From positions 14,173,670 to 14,237,669 of the forward strand of contig CM040764.1 of the NCBI GenBank assembly GCA_022829145.1: DNA of 64,000 nt, in the 5' to 3' direction. Shown here in pieces: positions 50,300-62,240 of this stretch. This DNA comes from Albula goreensis (lineage: Eukaryota; Chordata; Actinopteri; Albuliformes; Albulidae). The translations under genes and the position numbers were made by a program. Within the stretch, counting starts at the first letter, position 1. Every line of letters begins with the position of its first letter. The notes below the pieces were generated by a model that saw only the letters and a program-made list of their open reading frames with translations, was not told the DNA's origin and made no database searches.

Positions 50300-50580
50300 G
50301 CAGTGTGTGCCGTGGCACTAATCCATATGATTACACAGGAGACACTGCCTCTTCCCCTATGATAAATGAATATCCAGGGAGAGATAATTAATGAGATGAC
50401 AGCCTGCCCTTTTTATTGCACAACCTGAGAGGAGTGACGACATGATGAATGGGTGAGTTCCGCCCGGCTGCGGCCACGTGATGGGTGACTCACCCACAAA
50501 TTGATTTTTAATCTCCTCTTAGAATGGAAATCATATGGCCAAAGCATGGCATAAGAACCACAGCCAGTCACCAGTGGAGA
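50300..50580. promoter_or_regulatory. candidate conserved noncoding element with E-box/AP-1 dyad
   Basis: The island includes GATAATTAATGAG, a CACGTG E-box (50475-50480) and GGGTGACTCACCC (50483-50495), a 13-bp dyad containing a perfect AP-1 word TGACTCA. AATTGATTTTTAATC follows. It has no ORF. A composite bHLH/bZIP element is inferred. Confidence 0.38.
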
Positions 50581-53500
50581 TATACAGTACAGAGGGAGAT
50601 AGGGATGAACATTAATGGATCACAGATAATGTGTGTTTTCACAAACGCAAGACTCCTTGATGCTCCTTGAGCTTGCATTGTATTACACCTGTAATTAAAT
50701 GAGACTGTACACCTCATGGGCTGTGAACTCTAATTCAAAGTGTGTGACTGTCTTGGTTCTCACTCGACTAGAACAGCTATGTGTCAACCTGACAATACAA
50801 CTTGGAGCAGCAATGAATATTAAATGAACAAAGGCTAGCATTCAAATGCAGAGGGTTCTCCTACCACCCAGTCATCGTGAAGAAGATGTTTCTCAAAATA
50901 TCTTCTGTGATAACTGCTGTCTTGGAAACCTTTGCTAAAATAAACAGGGGGAGAGAAGACCAATGAGTGCGCTCCATAATGAATGAGTGCTGTAATTAAC
51001 CTTTCATTAGACCTTCCCCTGGACTTCTGTAAATATGTAGTTTACTCTAATTATATTGCCAAGAGAAGACCAAGGGGAAACGAGTGTAGATGCAGCCCTG
51101 ACACTGTGGGAAGGCGTGTATTGCAGAGGTGCATGATGCCTTGGAGACGTACATTTTTAGTCCATTTCCAGATTTTTTGCAGTTGCATCCTTGACCATTT
51201 CTTTCTGTCTTTGCTCTGTCATGTCCTGAGTGTGTTTGCTTTGTTTGCTCAAAACCCTGGGTATGTACAATCTAACCCAAATATTTTCTTTCATGCAGTA
51301 CATGGGTGCTTTCCTTGTTTTCTGGAATTTATATGAGCTCATTGAGCCTCTCTCTTTCTGCTGCCCCCCCCACCCCCACACTGTGTGCCCAAAAGAACAG
51401 GGGAATGTATTTTTATTAATATTGCATGCTGAATAATATGCTAAATCAAAAGAATCTAAATGATGTACTGAATGTAGAGTCTAAATGGTAGAAAAAATAT
51501 CATCACTCATGAATATGGAAATGAAGATTTTACCATACAATCAACTGTAACTGAACAGCATTCCATTGGTGTTTCAAAGCAGTGCGATTATTCAGGCCGG
51601 TTCACTGAATTTGTGACACCCCCCAGCAAAGGTTGAAGATTAAAGGTTACAAAATGATTTCTCTTATCACTGTTCCATCTGTTCTGGCACTCCATGGAGT
51701 ACAATGCTTTTTTTTGTATGCATATGAATACTTTAATATGAATGTATGCTCTGTTTTGTACAACTGTGTCTGCCTCTGTCCTGCTATTAATCTGACTATA
51801 CAAAGTATATAAGCTTATGTAATTCATCGATATATTTTTTCAGAGTACTGTATTTATTTTCCTCATTGGCTTTTATTTAAAATTAAGCAAACACAAGCAA
51901 AATAAAGGAGAACTAGAATCATGACAATCATAGTCATTACAGACTCACACCCTGGGCCATTCAAAGGACACAGTTTTATCAATTGAATTTGGTGGCAGCT
52001 GTGGCCACCCAATGGTTGTGTGAAATTAGTCATATTGTCCAGAATTATTACTCAACAGCCTGCATTGGTACCATTGAGACTGGTACATTGGAGGAATGGG
52101 TCAATATGGATGATGTTTTAGACAGTTGTTGGTCATTTTTCTTGTGGTAGGTGTTTGGATTTCTGGAGGTCTGCATTTATTTAACACTGAAACTATTAAA
52201 TCTTCCACTGGTACAAAACTTTTCCTGTCTTCGAAGGATGACCCCAGATAACCTTCCCAGCTCAGTGGTTCTTGCTGTCTCTTTTACGTCAGATGTGATG
52301 TAGTGGATTGTGTGCGGGGCCCACAGGGGTCTCTGAGTAAAGTAAAGAACTGATGGATGCAGGATGGATGGATCAATGTAACTGACAAATCTGTATCTAT
52401 CTTGTTAGGATTACTTAAATTAGGGCCTTGAAAGTAAAAAATGAAGGTTAGGATGAGGTAAAGTGTATTCAAATAAATAAGGATGGAGTTATGTGATCCT
52501 TGGATGAACCAAAAATGGTCTTCCACCCACTGACATCAAAAGGATACTGTTCTCTAAGAGGATAACTAGGCTAGGCGTTTTACATCTACAGCCCAGCTGG
52601 GGATGAGAGATGCTGTGTGCCAGGCTGTTGAAGGCTGGACGAGCACTGACAGGACTTTGTCAGCTAGCGCCTATGAAGAAGACAAATGGGCCTAATTCTT
52701 AAAGCAGTAAGGTGGGGGTGGAAGAGAGAGATGGAAAATAAAGGATAAAAAATCACCACCTCCTGGGTGGTCAATGGTTGACTCTGACTGACAAGGTTAA
52801 GATGATGCCCAATTATCAAGGCAGAGTGAAAATTATTTTGTTTTAACATAGGCCTTGGAGATTTGCCTTTGAAAAGGGAAATTGTAAAGACTGGCTTTCT
52901 GTCTTTAAGCCGGAGTGTGGGTTTTTCAAATGTCAATAAGAAGAAAGAAATAGCCTTGTTAGCAGCTTGTGGTTGTGGGTGACAGGCGGACTGATGGGTG
53001 ATGTTTGTGGCCCAGGCAGGATCTGTGAGTGGGAGAAGTCTACAGAAGGATCATCAAGCATTTGTGGCGGATGGTCTCTCAAGTGCCTGTCTTTGTACTT
53101 TCACTGGTGAAGGTAATATACTTTAGAGACTAAAACTATTGAGTGTATATTGTTGAAATGCTGTTTAATATAAAAATGAATGCATTTTAAAGGCCCAGTT
53201 GATTCATCCTGGCATCTTTTTTGCCTTGTGTATTGCAATCTGTCGTTGTGGTGTACAATTATCCAAATCTGAAAATTGGTGTGTCATTTGAAGTAGGAGT
53301 AATTTGACCATTACAATATATTTTCTTCCCTCCTTTCTACCCATATGCTGCTATGTGTGTTTTTTATTGTTATAAATGTGATGTATGGTAGCGATCCTGT
53401 TTGTAAAGTTACTGAGCAATCGAATGACCAACTTGTTGGTGATGTCATGTGTCACTACTCTCCACCTCTGTTTCATGATTATTACTTGAGTAGAATCAGG

Positions 53501-54209
53501 AAGTGGGCTTTGATGGAATGGTGTAAGATGAATAAAACGCTGAATAGTTGAGCAATGGCCAGCCTTCCAAATGATGCTTAACACTCACCTGCCCTTCCAT
53601 GCCAGCTCTGGCCAGCATAGTTATTCTGCACGCTCAGCATGTTGTGGTTCATATTTATGAATTATTTAAAATCTTTCACACTCTAAAACCCGTTTATGTC
53701 CATTTTTACTGGAGCGAAAAATCAGTTCAGCACCAAGTTCATACACAATTAAAAAAAAGTCTGGGTCTTTCAGCAATATTCTGCAATATTCACATGAACA
53801 TAAATATATTCTCATTCCTCTGAATGGAGATTCTGCATGAGGAGGGAGTTTGTGTGTCTCTCACAGCACTCAGACCCACTTTAATGAAAATGTGGCAGCG
53901 TCGATAAGCAATGGGGCGGGTAACCCCGTCATTGAAAACAAGTGCCAAATAGCATTGCTGTCATGCCAATTTCAGAATTAGACCGCATGCAGTGCTCAGG
54001 ATTTAATTTTTTATTTATTTATTTTTTATTTATTTTTTTTTGCTTGAAGATAGACTTAGATTAGTACATTTGACCACTTGGGCATACAGCTGTAATTTAA
54101 AGTTCTACCATTCTGATAAGTAACTTAGAAACCAACAAGGAAGCCAACCAAACACAGGCTTACATCCTGGTCATTGGGACCCATTACTTTACAGTACTTT
54201 ATGCTGAGG
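50581..54209. other. AT-rich noncoding stretch
   Basis: Ordinary AT-rich DNA with short domainless ORFs, a C-rich tract (51364-51377) and a (TTTA)n tract (54005-54041). ACCAACTTGTTGGT (53427-53440) is a small near-palindrome. Confidence 0.5.
54005..54041. repeat. (TTTA)n-rich low-complexity tract
   Basis: T-rich sequence with five TTTA/ATTT units and an eight-base T run. Confidence 0.88.
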
Positions 54210-54245
54210 TGTCCAATGAAAGACCAGCATGTCTTTCATTGGACA
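54210..54245. repeat. perfect 15-bp hairpin (inverted repeat)
   Basis: TGTCCAATGAAAGAC (54210-54224) and its exact reverse complement GTCTTTCATTGGACA (54231-54245) flank a 6-base CAGCAT loop. The flanks do not extend the stem. Each arm carries a CCAAT box, in opposite orientation. A perfect 15-bp stem with a short loop is very unlikely by chance in 64 kb. It is too short for a typical miRNA precursor. Confidence 0.9.
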
Positions 54246-55359
54246 TAAGAAAAGCTTTCGGGGCACAATGGTCAATAATAACATAAGTAGCTGAAAGCCA
54301 CGAACCTGCAGGGGCTGGGCAAGGGGAACAGCAGCCATCAGCAGCCTCTCTGAGAGAGGATGAGACCCGTTGTGGATGAGGGAGTGAGCTGGAGGAGGGA
54401 CTGGGCCCGATGTTTGTTTTTCAAGCCGTGGGACTGAAATACATTCCTCGCTGCGGAGCCCTGTGTGGAGAGAGAGCAGGCTCTCCAGCCGTTCTCTCAG
54501 ACAGGATGACTGACTGATCGGAAGACTGATCAGGCTCCAACAAAAGGAGGGAGAAACAGAGTGCCGCTCATTACTAGCACAGCCTTTTGTTGCTGAGAGA
54601 GAGAGGAAGGCAGAGGATCACAGAGGAATGAGACATATGAGAGGGAACATGGTGTGAGTGACAGGAGTGAGTATTTACACCCTGAATAGGACAGACAGAA
54701 GAACAGGGAGGTGGTACCACAGAGGAGCATCACTTGGAAATAAGAATTGGTATGCAGAAGGAGAATATCAGTTGCCATGTTTATTTTTAATTCAGTTTAT
54801 CATGATACATATCATTTATCATGATGTATTAGCTCAGGGAAATGTTGCAGTCATTTTATGCTGTGTGCCACAAGTATGCTTTGTAAAGCACATGGAAAAA
54901 AAAAAAAAACTTACCTTCAAAAAACTAAATGAAACGTGATTCTAAATTTCATGAAAACCAAGATTCTGAGAAACACATATTTTAAAAATTCATATGGCAA
55001 TGGATGCAACCGATTGTAGAATACAGGCAACCTGTGTAATCAATGCAAAAATAATGCATACAGAATGGCTTTTAGTCAGGGGGAATTGCAATAACTGGGA
55101 AATACTCCGAGCGGCAGTTTCAGTAAGAGTGATTGTTTCGTGATTTTTTTTTTTTTTTGTGATTCAACTGCCAGCCAAAAGAATGAGAGAAATTACACGT
55201 CCCATGATTCCTCTCCCTGTTGCCCAAAAATGACACATAAATATAAATGTACAATCAAGCCTTGTACATGTCAACAGGAATTCATCAAGACGAGAGAGTG
55301 AGAAAAATGTTATGGAAAGAAGTATTTCAACATGACTTTATATTACATAAATGCAACAT
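54246..55359. other. noncoding stretch
   Basis: A purine-rich, GC-moderate zone (54300-54720) is followed by AT-rich DNA with a repeated TTTATCATGAT word (54796-54806, 54815-54825), an A14 run (54896-54909) and a T run (55144-55158). Confidence 0.45.
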
Positions 55360-55580
55360 CTCACTGAGGGGGGAGTCAATCAAGCATGTGGTGTGATCAC
55401 ACTGAAGACTGAGGCCTCGGGGATAATAAGGCCACCCTGAGGAGAATGGCAAGATGCCATATCAGCAGCAGTTCCACCTGAGGGGCAGCCAGTGTCAGCT
55501 GCCGCCCCTCAGGCAGAGCGGCCAATGGGACTGGGTGTCACACAAAGGCTCGTCCTGCAAAATGTAGCAATTTGTTCAGC
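55360..55580. promoter_or_regulatory. candidate regulatory island with GC-rich inverted repeat
   Basis: It contains CCTGAGGGGC (55477-55486) and its exact complement GCCCCTCAGG (55504-55513) around a 17-base spacer, with a GGCCAATGGG inverted CCAAT context just after it. CCCTGAGG words recur nearby (near 55434). AP-2-like GCCNNNGGC sites are implied. There is no ORF. Confidence 0.35.
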
Positions 55581-56169
55581 ACTCAGCTGGGAGAGTGGAA
55601 CATTTGCCTGATATATCACCTTCTTTGCCTGTTTGTTGACATTGTCCCAGTCTTGTAGAAGTTGCAGGTGTTGTAGTCAGAGTCATGACTTCCCTTTGCG
55701 ATGGTTTTTATATTGACCACCCCATCTGACATGACTCCCATTTTTGTTTATTAATGGCACAGGTTTAATAGTCATAACGATGATTTTTTTGAATCAGTCA
55801 AAACAATTACTGAAATTAATTTCCTTCATTTTGCATGAATATCCAAAAAAAAGTAAATGCATATGGAAAAATTATTCCCTCATTAATAAAAGTAATGTAT
55901 GAATTTGTAATTGACTGTGAATGGCTTTTGAGTCATTTGTGAATCCCTGCTTACCCTTCAGATGATAATTTTTCCATTTTTTCATTACTGAGGAAGTAGT
56001 CATTTTGTGAAACTATCCCAGAGTCATTTATTGTTATTAAATTAAATTCAATAACTGTATTTATTGATTACTTACATGATGGATTCAATTATATAGAGAA
56101 AATTACAAGGCCGGAATCCCATCAGCAAAAATCCTTTAATAATAAATTACCAAACAATGCTGAAATGTA
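55581..56169. other. AT-rich noncoding stretch
   Basis: Many TAAT and ATTA words, no repeat family and no ORF of note. Confidence 0.5.
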
Positions 56170-56600
56170 AGGTCTGACTTCGGAAGCCCTCAATTCATTC
56201 AGCTGCACCATTTCTCATTAAGAGGTCCCTGAGACCAGCCAATGGACCATGTCAACTGTTCTGTCAGCCTCCTCTTTTGTACTATTTTACTTTCACCTCA
56301 TTCAAATTTCTCTCATCCAATTTTAATTATGAGGAGTCAGTGTTATCAGATTTAGATTATACAGGTTGCTAAATGGAACTGAACATTCCAAGCCCGCTGT
56401 TAATTAGCAGAATGGAAAGATAAGGATGTTGTTTTCCACGGCCATCCAGGGTTTCTGGTAATGATTACTGATTAACAATGTTTTTATTGATAATATAAAA
56501 GAGCCCCTATCCATGTGCTGTTCAATCGAAATGCAATATTGCATTGTCTCCAGCTCCGACTAGCCTAATTAGAGCTTTTTATTGGAAGAAGGAATTGGAG
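56170..56600. promoter_or_regulatory. candidate conserved noncoding element, homeodomain-rich
   Basis: A long repeat-free island carries CAGCCAATGG, TTTTAATTATGAGG, TTAATTAGCAG, AATGATTACTGATTAACAATG, and a 16-bp perfect palindrome AATGCAATATTGCATT (56530-56545) holding two facing POU/C-EBP-like words. CCTAATTAGAGC follows. It lacks ORFs above 60 codons. Among the best enhancer candidates by texture. Confidence 0.4.
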
Positions 56601-58424
56601 CTTGTCAGTTGAATGGGTCATGGAAATCTGTGTCATAGTTTAAAGACCGAGAAGTGTAGACCTCTGGTGTTACTATAGGTCTGTGAACATTTCATCTCTC
56701 ACAAACTTCCAAGAATACTTGTACACTACGATATGGAACAAACTGGGAAGAAATATAGCCTGCATTGGAAAAAGCTTGCAAGCTACCTATGTTGATGTTA
56801 CCAATTCTGGCCTTTAAACATATTCATTTTTCCCCACAAGTGGAGCTTTCCTTCAGAAAGAGCATGATATTAATATAATATTAATATTGAATATGTAACA
56901 TCCTTCATCAATATTGTCAGTGATTCCTTTTTTTAATTTTTTGCTGATGAAAAGCAGGTATGATTTTACATATATGCCTGTAAAAAAGTCTTTTTTAGAA
57001 ACATTTTGGGAAACACTTAAACCATGACATTTGTTCAGTTTCACTTTTAAACCTTCAGATTGTGTCTTTGATTTATTTGGCTTCCCAGTCAGTGTATTTG
57101 TGAGGGTTATAGTCCATATGTTTGCTGTATGATTTAAATGGACACTGCTGTCTAGATCCCCAAGAGCATGTGGTAGATGTGTATGTTTCGATTTCTCACA
57201 GATAAGCCTTTTGACATTTGATGCAATTTGTGTGAGTACCGCTGAGAAAGTACATCCACACAGCTATCAAAAATATAATCAGATTTCTGCATCAATTTGT
57301 CTTTGCCCAATTTACAAATTGATCTGCTGCCACAGAGTAAATGAAGTAGTTTCTCATTCAATAAAATATCAATCTGAGAAAAGCAAAATAATTTCAGGAG
57401 CTGGGAACTCTGTGGATTTTAATAACTCGTCATGTGTGGCTCCATTTTCGTTCCATTATTAAAATTTGCATTCAATAAATTGAGGGTTTTTTCATTATTC
57501 TAAGCCCTGCCTTTGGAAGGAGTATGTGTGATTATGGATTATACTTCTCTGTAAAATACTCATGGTATCCATTGCATATGAATCTTCCAGGAAACGCCAG
57601 CAAATTGCCTGCTGTGCCCACATTAGCTGAGTAGCAGCACTTGAGTAATTGCACTGGTGTTGCAAGTTAACCCTTTAAACACTGTCCTGTTTCTGGATGT
57701 GTGGATTCTACCCCAGCTGTAGGCTGATACTTAGGATCTGTATGCTAGATGTGCACACATGTCACATACCATATCCCTCAGAAATAATGTGTCTACCGGG
57801 AAATGATATCATGAGTCCTAGTTATGACATGAGGAATTTTATATTCCCTTTCCCAGTTCAGCTCGTGCACGAGTATAGAGAACTGAAATGTTCAGCTGAA
57901 GTTCAGAGTTAAACTTTTCTTATGTATTTTAAGGATAAAATAGCCAAGTAAAAATAACCAATAGATAAGTGAACAAACTAAACACACTGTACATCATTTT
58001 AGAAAGTAGATAAACAAACATAAAATTACCTTGCACTGCAAGCTAATACATGAGAAATAGTCTAAAACACAAAAAAAAGTGTGTTTCAAGAATAACTACT
58101 CTCACTGTGAACCAGCTGTTATTTGCAATAGCTCTCCAGATAAATGCCTGAAGCATTTTATTCTCAGAGTATGAGTTTGGTTCCTGAAATAGGGCCACCA
58201 AATGTTGCTGTATTTTTGTCTGGCTGATGTAACACAAGGCACTGTGCTTCTTTTCGGACACAAAGCACTGCCTGTTTCAATGGCGCATGCAATATTTTGA
58301 CAGCAACGTAAAAACAACTATCACAATTTTAAAATCTATTATATTTGGCCTATTTTAAACTGTAATTTCAGTAACTTCCAGTAGTGTCCATAACACCATG
58401 TCAATAAAAGGAGAAAATAAAATG
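56601..58424. other. AT-rich noncoding stretch
   Basis: Includes an ATTAATATT-rich near-palindrome (56866-56890). Short ORFs lack domains. No repeat family is recognised before the MITE. Confidence 0.5.
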
Positions 58425-58757
58425 CAGGAGGTCCTCGGGGTTCGACGGTCTCGAGTTACGTCATTTCGTGGTTACGATGCACTCCCATAAATTACTTAAA
58501 AAACCTAGTTTCGACCTAAGCGGTTTGGTTCGTAAATACGACCACAGAAATAAAGATAAGAAATTGTTCTCTCTTATTTTTATTACTGTTTCATTTAATT
58601 ACTGTATTTTATATGCCCTTCATGTGTTGTGTGTACAGTGTGAGTGACTTAAGGTGTTAATTTTGGTATAATTTAGGTATAAATTCCAACTTGCGTTGAA
58701 AATCAGCTTATGACAAGTCGTAGGAACGGAACTCGTTCATAAATCGAGGACCCCCTG
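58425..58757. mobile_element. MITE, Tc1/mariner pogo/Tigger-like
   Basis: The 333-bp element starts CAGGAGGTCCTCG and ends CGAGGACCCCCTG, so its terminal inverted repeats agree at all but one of the first 13 bases. Weaker internal inverted homology (TTCGTAAATACGAC against GTCGTAGGAACG) continues inward. It is followed by TA (58758-58759) and preceded by TG, a decayed TA target duplication. It has no ORF, so it is nonautonomous. CAG-starting termini with TA duplication fit pogo/Tigger elements of the Tc1/mariner superfamily. Its CpG content stands out from the flanks, suggesting modest age. Confidence 0.8.
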
Positions 58758-60059
58758 TACCAAAACGCAGTTGTTATACTTAACAAGTATAGCTCAGCCT
58801 AATTTTTGGCCAGAATGAAGGCAATGGCTGACAATCGTGTTGATTATGAATCCTCCACAATCTGCCTGTCTGTGAGGCTGTACAGGTTTCTCACCCTTCA
58901 CTAGAATGAGAGGGGACAGGAACTGGAACAGCAGTCCAGTGGGAGGAGCAGAGGATCACTCTTTTTCAATATGACTGGGTTTTGCCACATTCTTTTGGAT
59001 CTGAGCAGACAAGATGTTTCTCTATTACCCCCACAGCAATCCTGCTGCTACAGTCAACAGGGACAGCACCAGTGAACACAAATAAAACAGTTCTATGTGA
59101 AGCCACACGTGTAATCCTCTTGACATATTCTCAATTGTTTTGTGCTTCAGTATGTAATCACTCATGCTAATGCCAATGGCTATAACAATGACATTGAATG
59201 TATCACCTCAAGGAGTCTTAAGATCGGTTTATTGAATGCAGTTGGGAAAACATTGATTTACTGAATGTGTACTTGCTGCTTCCAAGTCTCAAGTCTGGAG
59301 CGCGCGGTCATTATGCAAAAGAAAGTCTTTAAAATCTAACATTTAAATGGGAACAATATACAGAACAAAACAATGAAGAGACGATAAAAAGAGTATCAAC
59401 AATTAAAATACATTCCTTTCTTTTTCCTATAAGTATGGTGTTGTTATGGACTGAATACAAATGAGAGGAGAGGTTGCTCTTCTGTAACCTTCACTGCAGT
59501 GTTTCGCTCTGTTGACAGGGTTTTGTAGGTGATCTGCCTTTGTGTTGGGTGAATTAATGTTTTTATGATGTTTCTTCACCATGGCTCATTTTTGGATGAT
59601 AGTGTGCTCTGCTGTGAACGCACAAAGTACAGCCGATTATGTATTCTTGTGTCTACAAAAATTAGCGACAGGCTTCCATATGTAATGAAAGGAAAAGCCA
59701 CAAGTCAACATACTGACTCCTGTGCATACTCATGAAAATCCTACATCTGGTATGGAGATAACAAGATAATATTCTCCGCTAAGACTTCACAAACACACTC
59801 GCTCCCAAAATACCTGATTGAACTCATCAACTCATAATGGACCAGAGTGACTCTGTGCTGGATTAGAACAGAAGCCTGCACCCACGTCGCCCCTTCTTGC
59901 ACAAAATTGGATATCCCTGCTTTAATGGCAGCTTAGTCGAGAATGGTTATAGACAGAGGATAAAGAGATGTATTTTTATTTTTTTATATGTATTTTTACT
60001 TTGTGGAGGAAGGATCACTGGATCACGGTGTGCCGCAGCGGGAAAACTGAGGCCTGCAT
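58758..60059. other. noncoding stretch after MITE
   Basis: Ordinary AT-rich DNA with short domainless ORFs. A GAGCGCGCGG CpG patch lies near 59299. Confidence 0.45.
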
Positions 60060-60300
60060 CAGGAATGAACTGGCTGCTTGATTTCTGATGCAGGCCCGTT
60101 TCTGTGAACTCAGCGAGAGTACCAAATGGAATTCCCTCCTTCACAGAATCCTTCCAGTGCGGCCTCTCAGTGTGAATTCCCTGGAGGCGTGTGTGATAAA
60201 GCTGACCTTGGAGCAAGCAGTTACAACAACGCAGACAGAGCAATTACCCCTGCTGGATGGCTTTCCTAATATTTAGGTTCTGCTGAGCTGTATGTTCACT
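60060..60300. promoter_or_regulatory. candidate conserved noncoding element
   Basis: A repeat-free island contains GTGCGGCCTC, TGTGATAAAGC (GATA-like), AGCAATTACCCC and CTAATATTTAGG words, ending beside GTAATTAAAG. Its flank is a very long GT microsatellite. Overlapping ORFs on both strands lack domains. Confidence 0.33.
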
Positions 60301-60328
60301 GTAATTAAAGACATAAAGCCAATTGTAA

Positions 60329-60374
60329 TGTGTGTGTGTGTGTATATATGTATATGTATATGTATATATGTGTG

Positions 60375-60458
<84 letters not shown>

Positions 60459-60471
60459 ATATATATATATA
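60329..60471. repeat. long (GT)n/(TA)n compound microsatellite
   Basis: About 140 bp: (GT)n, then TATATG/TATGTA units, then a nearly pure (GT) run of roughly 75 bases, ending in (AT)n. It is the longest simple repeat here and probably highly polymorphic. Confidence 0.96.
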
Positions 60472-60738
60472 AAGTTAATGGATAATGGCTAATGACTTCT
60501 TTTATGAAAATGTTTAAACCTTAATCAAGGGTCTGTATCCACCAATCTGAAATTATATTTTGATGGAATACATACAATTTTACAGTCTCTCTACATTCAT
60601 TGTAGGGGCCCATATCTCATTTCATAGAAATTATTGATTCAGTTGATGGTAGTCTGAAAAAAATGTCAGCTCAGAGAATAAGCCTCATCTAGGGAGGATG
60701 TTGACGCTACAAGGTGCAGGTTATAGCGGCTGAGTCTC

Positions 60739-60808
60739 TGTGGTATGAGCTGTGTGGTATGAGAAGCGCCTGCGTTCTGCACTCTGCATTCTGTGTTCTG
60801 CATTCTGG
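60739..60808. repeat. short degenerate tandem repeats
   Basis: TGTGGTATGAG occurs at 60739-60749 and 60753-60763. From 60771 to 60808, TTCTGCA/CTCTGCA/TTCTGTG units of about 7-10 bp repeat. They give the minus-strand ORF its repeated Glu/Met/Arg pattern. Confidence 0.7.
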
Positions 60809-61079
60809 GTTATGACCCATTCTGCCATTAGTTGGTTGCTTCCTCTCCCACTGTACGCTGTTGACACCCTGTTTTTATTATCAGAGACCGCTGCATTGGT
60901 GTCCAGCACTGAGCTGAACGGGTGGAAGAGCGATGTTTTCATAAGGGTCTCCTGAGCTACTGCTGTTGCTTCAGTAGCGAAAGGTGGGGCTTTAAATGGA
61001 AGCGGTAAGATGAATGCATGACTTACCCTAGCGTGAAGTAAAAAAGAAGGGCTGTCCACCTGCATTGAAAAAAGCAGAC

Positions 61080-61340
61080 ATTTTTGGTTTCTCTCTCTGT
61101 CTCTGTATTCTTTTCTCAATGCTGTATCTCCACGGTTTACTTCATTGACAGCACCTGGGGCTGTGAAACAGGAAGTACGCCCTTGATTGGCAGGTATAAG
61201 CCTAATACAGTGTGGCAGGCATGTCATTGGCTCTTTGATGGAAACGGGTTTATGCCGGCGATCGCCTTGACAGTATTATCAGCATTTTCAACCTGGAACA
61301 TATTCCGTTCAGCTGAGCCATACAAATTAAAGTGATGACC
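61080..61340. promoter_or_regulatory. candidate conserved noncoding element
   Basis: An island with TTGATTGGCAGG, TCATTGGCTC, GCCGGCGATCGCC and ACAAATTAAAGTG words and retained CpGs. An 83-codon plus ORF and the 168-codon minus ORF overlap here without recognisable domains, so noncoding function is favoured. Confidence 0.35.
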
Positions 61341-61990
61341 CACAGGGACAGTCTCTAATGCCAAATAATGGGTTGTTGCAACACCGTGTTGTTTTGGATC
61401 AGTCAGAATGTTTGGCAAACCACAGTTCTAATCAACACAAAATGCCATGTTTTCACATTTTAACTGGCACAAAGGATACAATTTTTGGGGTTTAATGGGT
61501 TTATGCTTTTTGCTTTCTTCCCTGTATAGAAAATATTTTTAAATATATGAGTATTTCAATGCGTCTTTAATCATCTCTGCCAATATCAATTTCATTTTCC
61601 TCTCAAAACTGTACAGCAAGGGTTATATTCAAAGTGCCTCTCCCTGGCAAATAATGACTAATACATTGTAATGTGTTTGGTAGCAGAAAACTATTGCTAT
61701 ATTATCTATATATCGTGAAACAAAAATGATTTGTACATTTAAGCACATAAAGGTATTTTAAAAAGGTACATAAGGAAGAGACAGTATCTACACAACAGAA
61801 GGGGAATGGCTGTCGGCAGGATTTCCAGTGAAATGCTTGCACTGTGAATGCATTAGAGAAACTCATTCCTCTTTTTTTTTTTTTTTTTTTTTTGAAAAGT
61901 GTCCTGTAATATACTACTATTTGGATAGATATGAAGGGTTATTCAAATAGATAAACTGTAATTGAACTGATATGCACATATTTGCTGTAA
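61341..61990. other. AT-rich noncoding stretch
   Basis: Plain AT-rich DNA with a T22 run (61872-61893). Nothing else is recognised. Confidence 0.5.
61872..61893. repeat. poly-T run (22 bases)
   Basis: Uninterrupted T tract without an adjacent recognisable retroelement. Confidence 0.88.
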
Positions 61991-62240
61991 TATGTGACTT
62001 ATTGGAAGTGTCTAATGGCGACTGGGTACATTTACCCTGTGCTGAAAGCATAATGGTTGAGCTGTGCTGGCGCATCACTAAACCCCGCTCATCCCCCTCT
62101 CCGATATTAAAAGGCACAACTCAATTTGTTTTTATGCTCTCACATTCTGAGTCTGTACGGCCATTAAGTCTAATGAATCAGAGTGAGAGGAGAAGTGCTG
62201 CACGTTCCAAATGAAATGTCAGGCGTGGTTCAAGAAAATT
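61991..62240. promoter_or_regulatory. candidate conserved noncoding element
   Basis: A repeat-free island with retained CpGs (AATGGCGAC, GGCGCATCAC, CCCCGCTC, TCTCCGATATT, TGTACGGCC), then CATTAAGTCTAATGAATC, which holds homeodomain-type words. The 80-codon ORF (61972-62214) has no domain. Confidence 0.33.

Noticed and set aside
50022-50321. His-rich (minus) and Met/Val-rich (plus) ORFs
   Set aside because: Both are produced by the 27-bp minisatellite, whose period is a multiple of three.
58436-58446. GGTTCGAC B-box-like word, hinting at a tRNA or SINE
   Set aside because: It lies inside the MITE terminal region, with no A box upstream and no cloverleaf.
60721-61227. Longest ORF, 168 codons on the minus strand
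   Set aside because: No recognisable domain. It crosses degenerate TTCTGCA repeats and an enhancer-like island, and is overlapped by ORFs on the other strand. This length is expected by chance in 64 kb.
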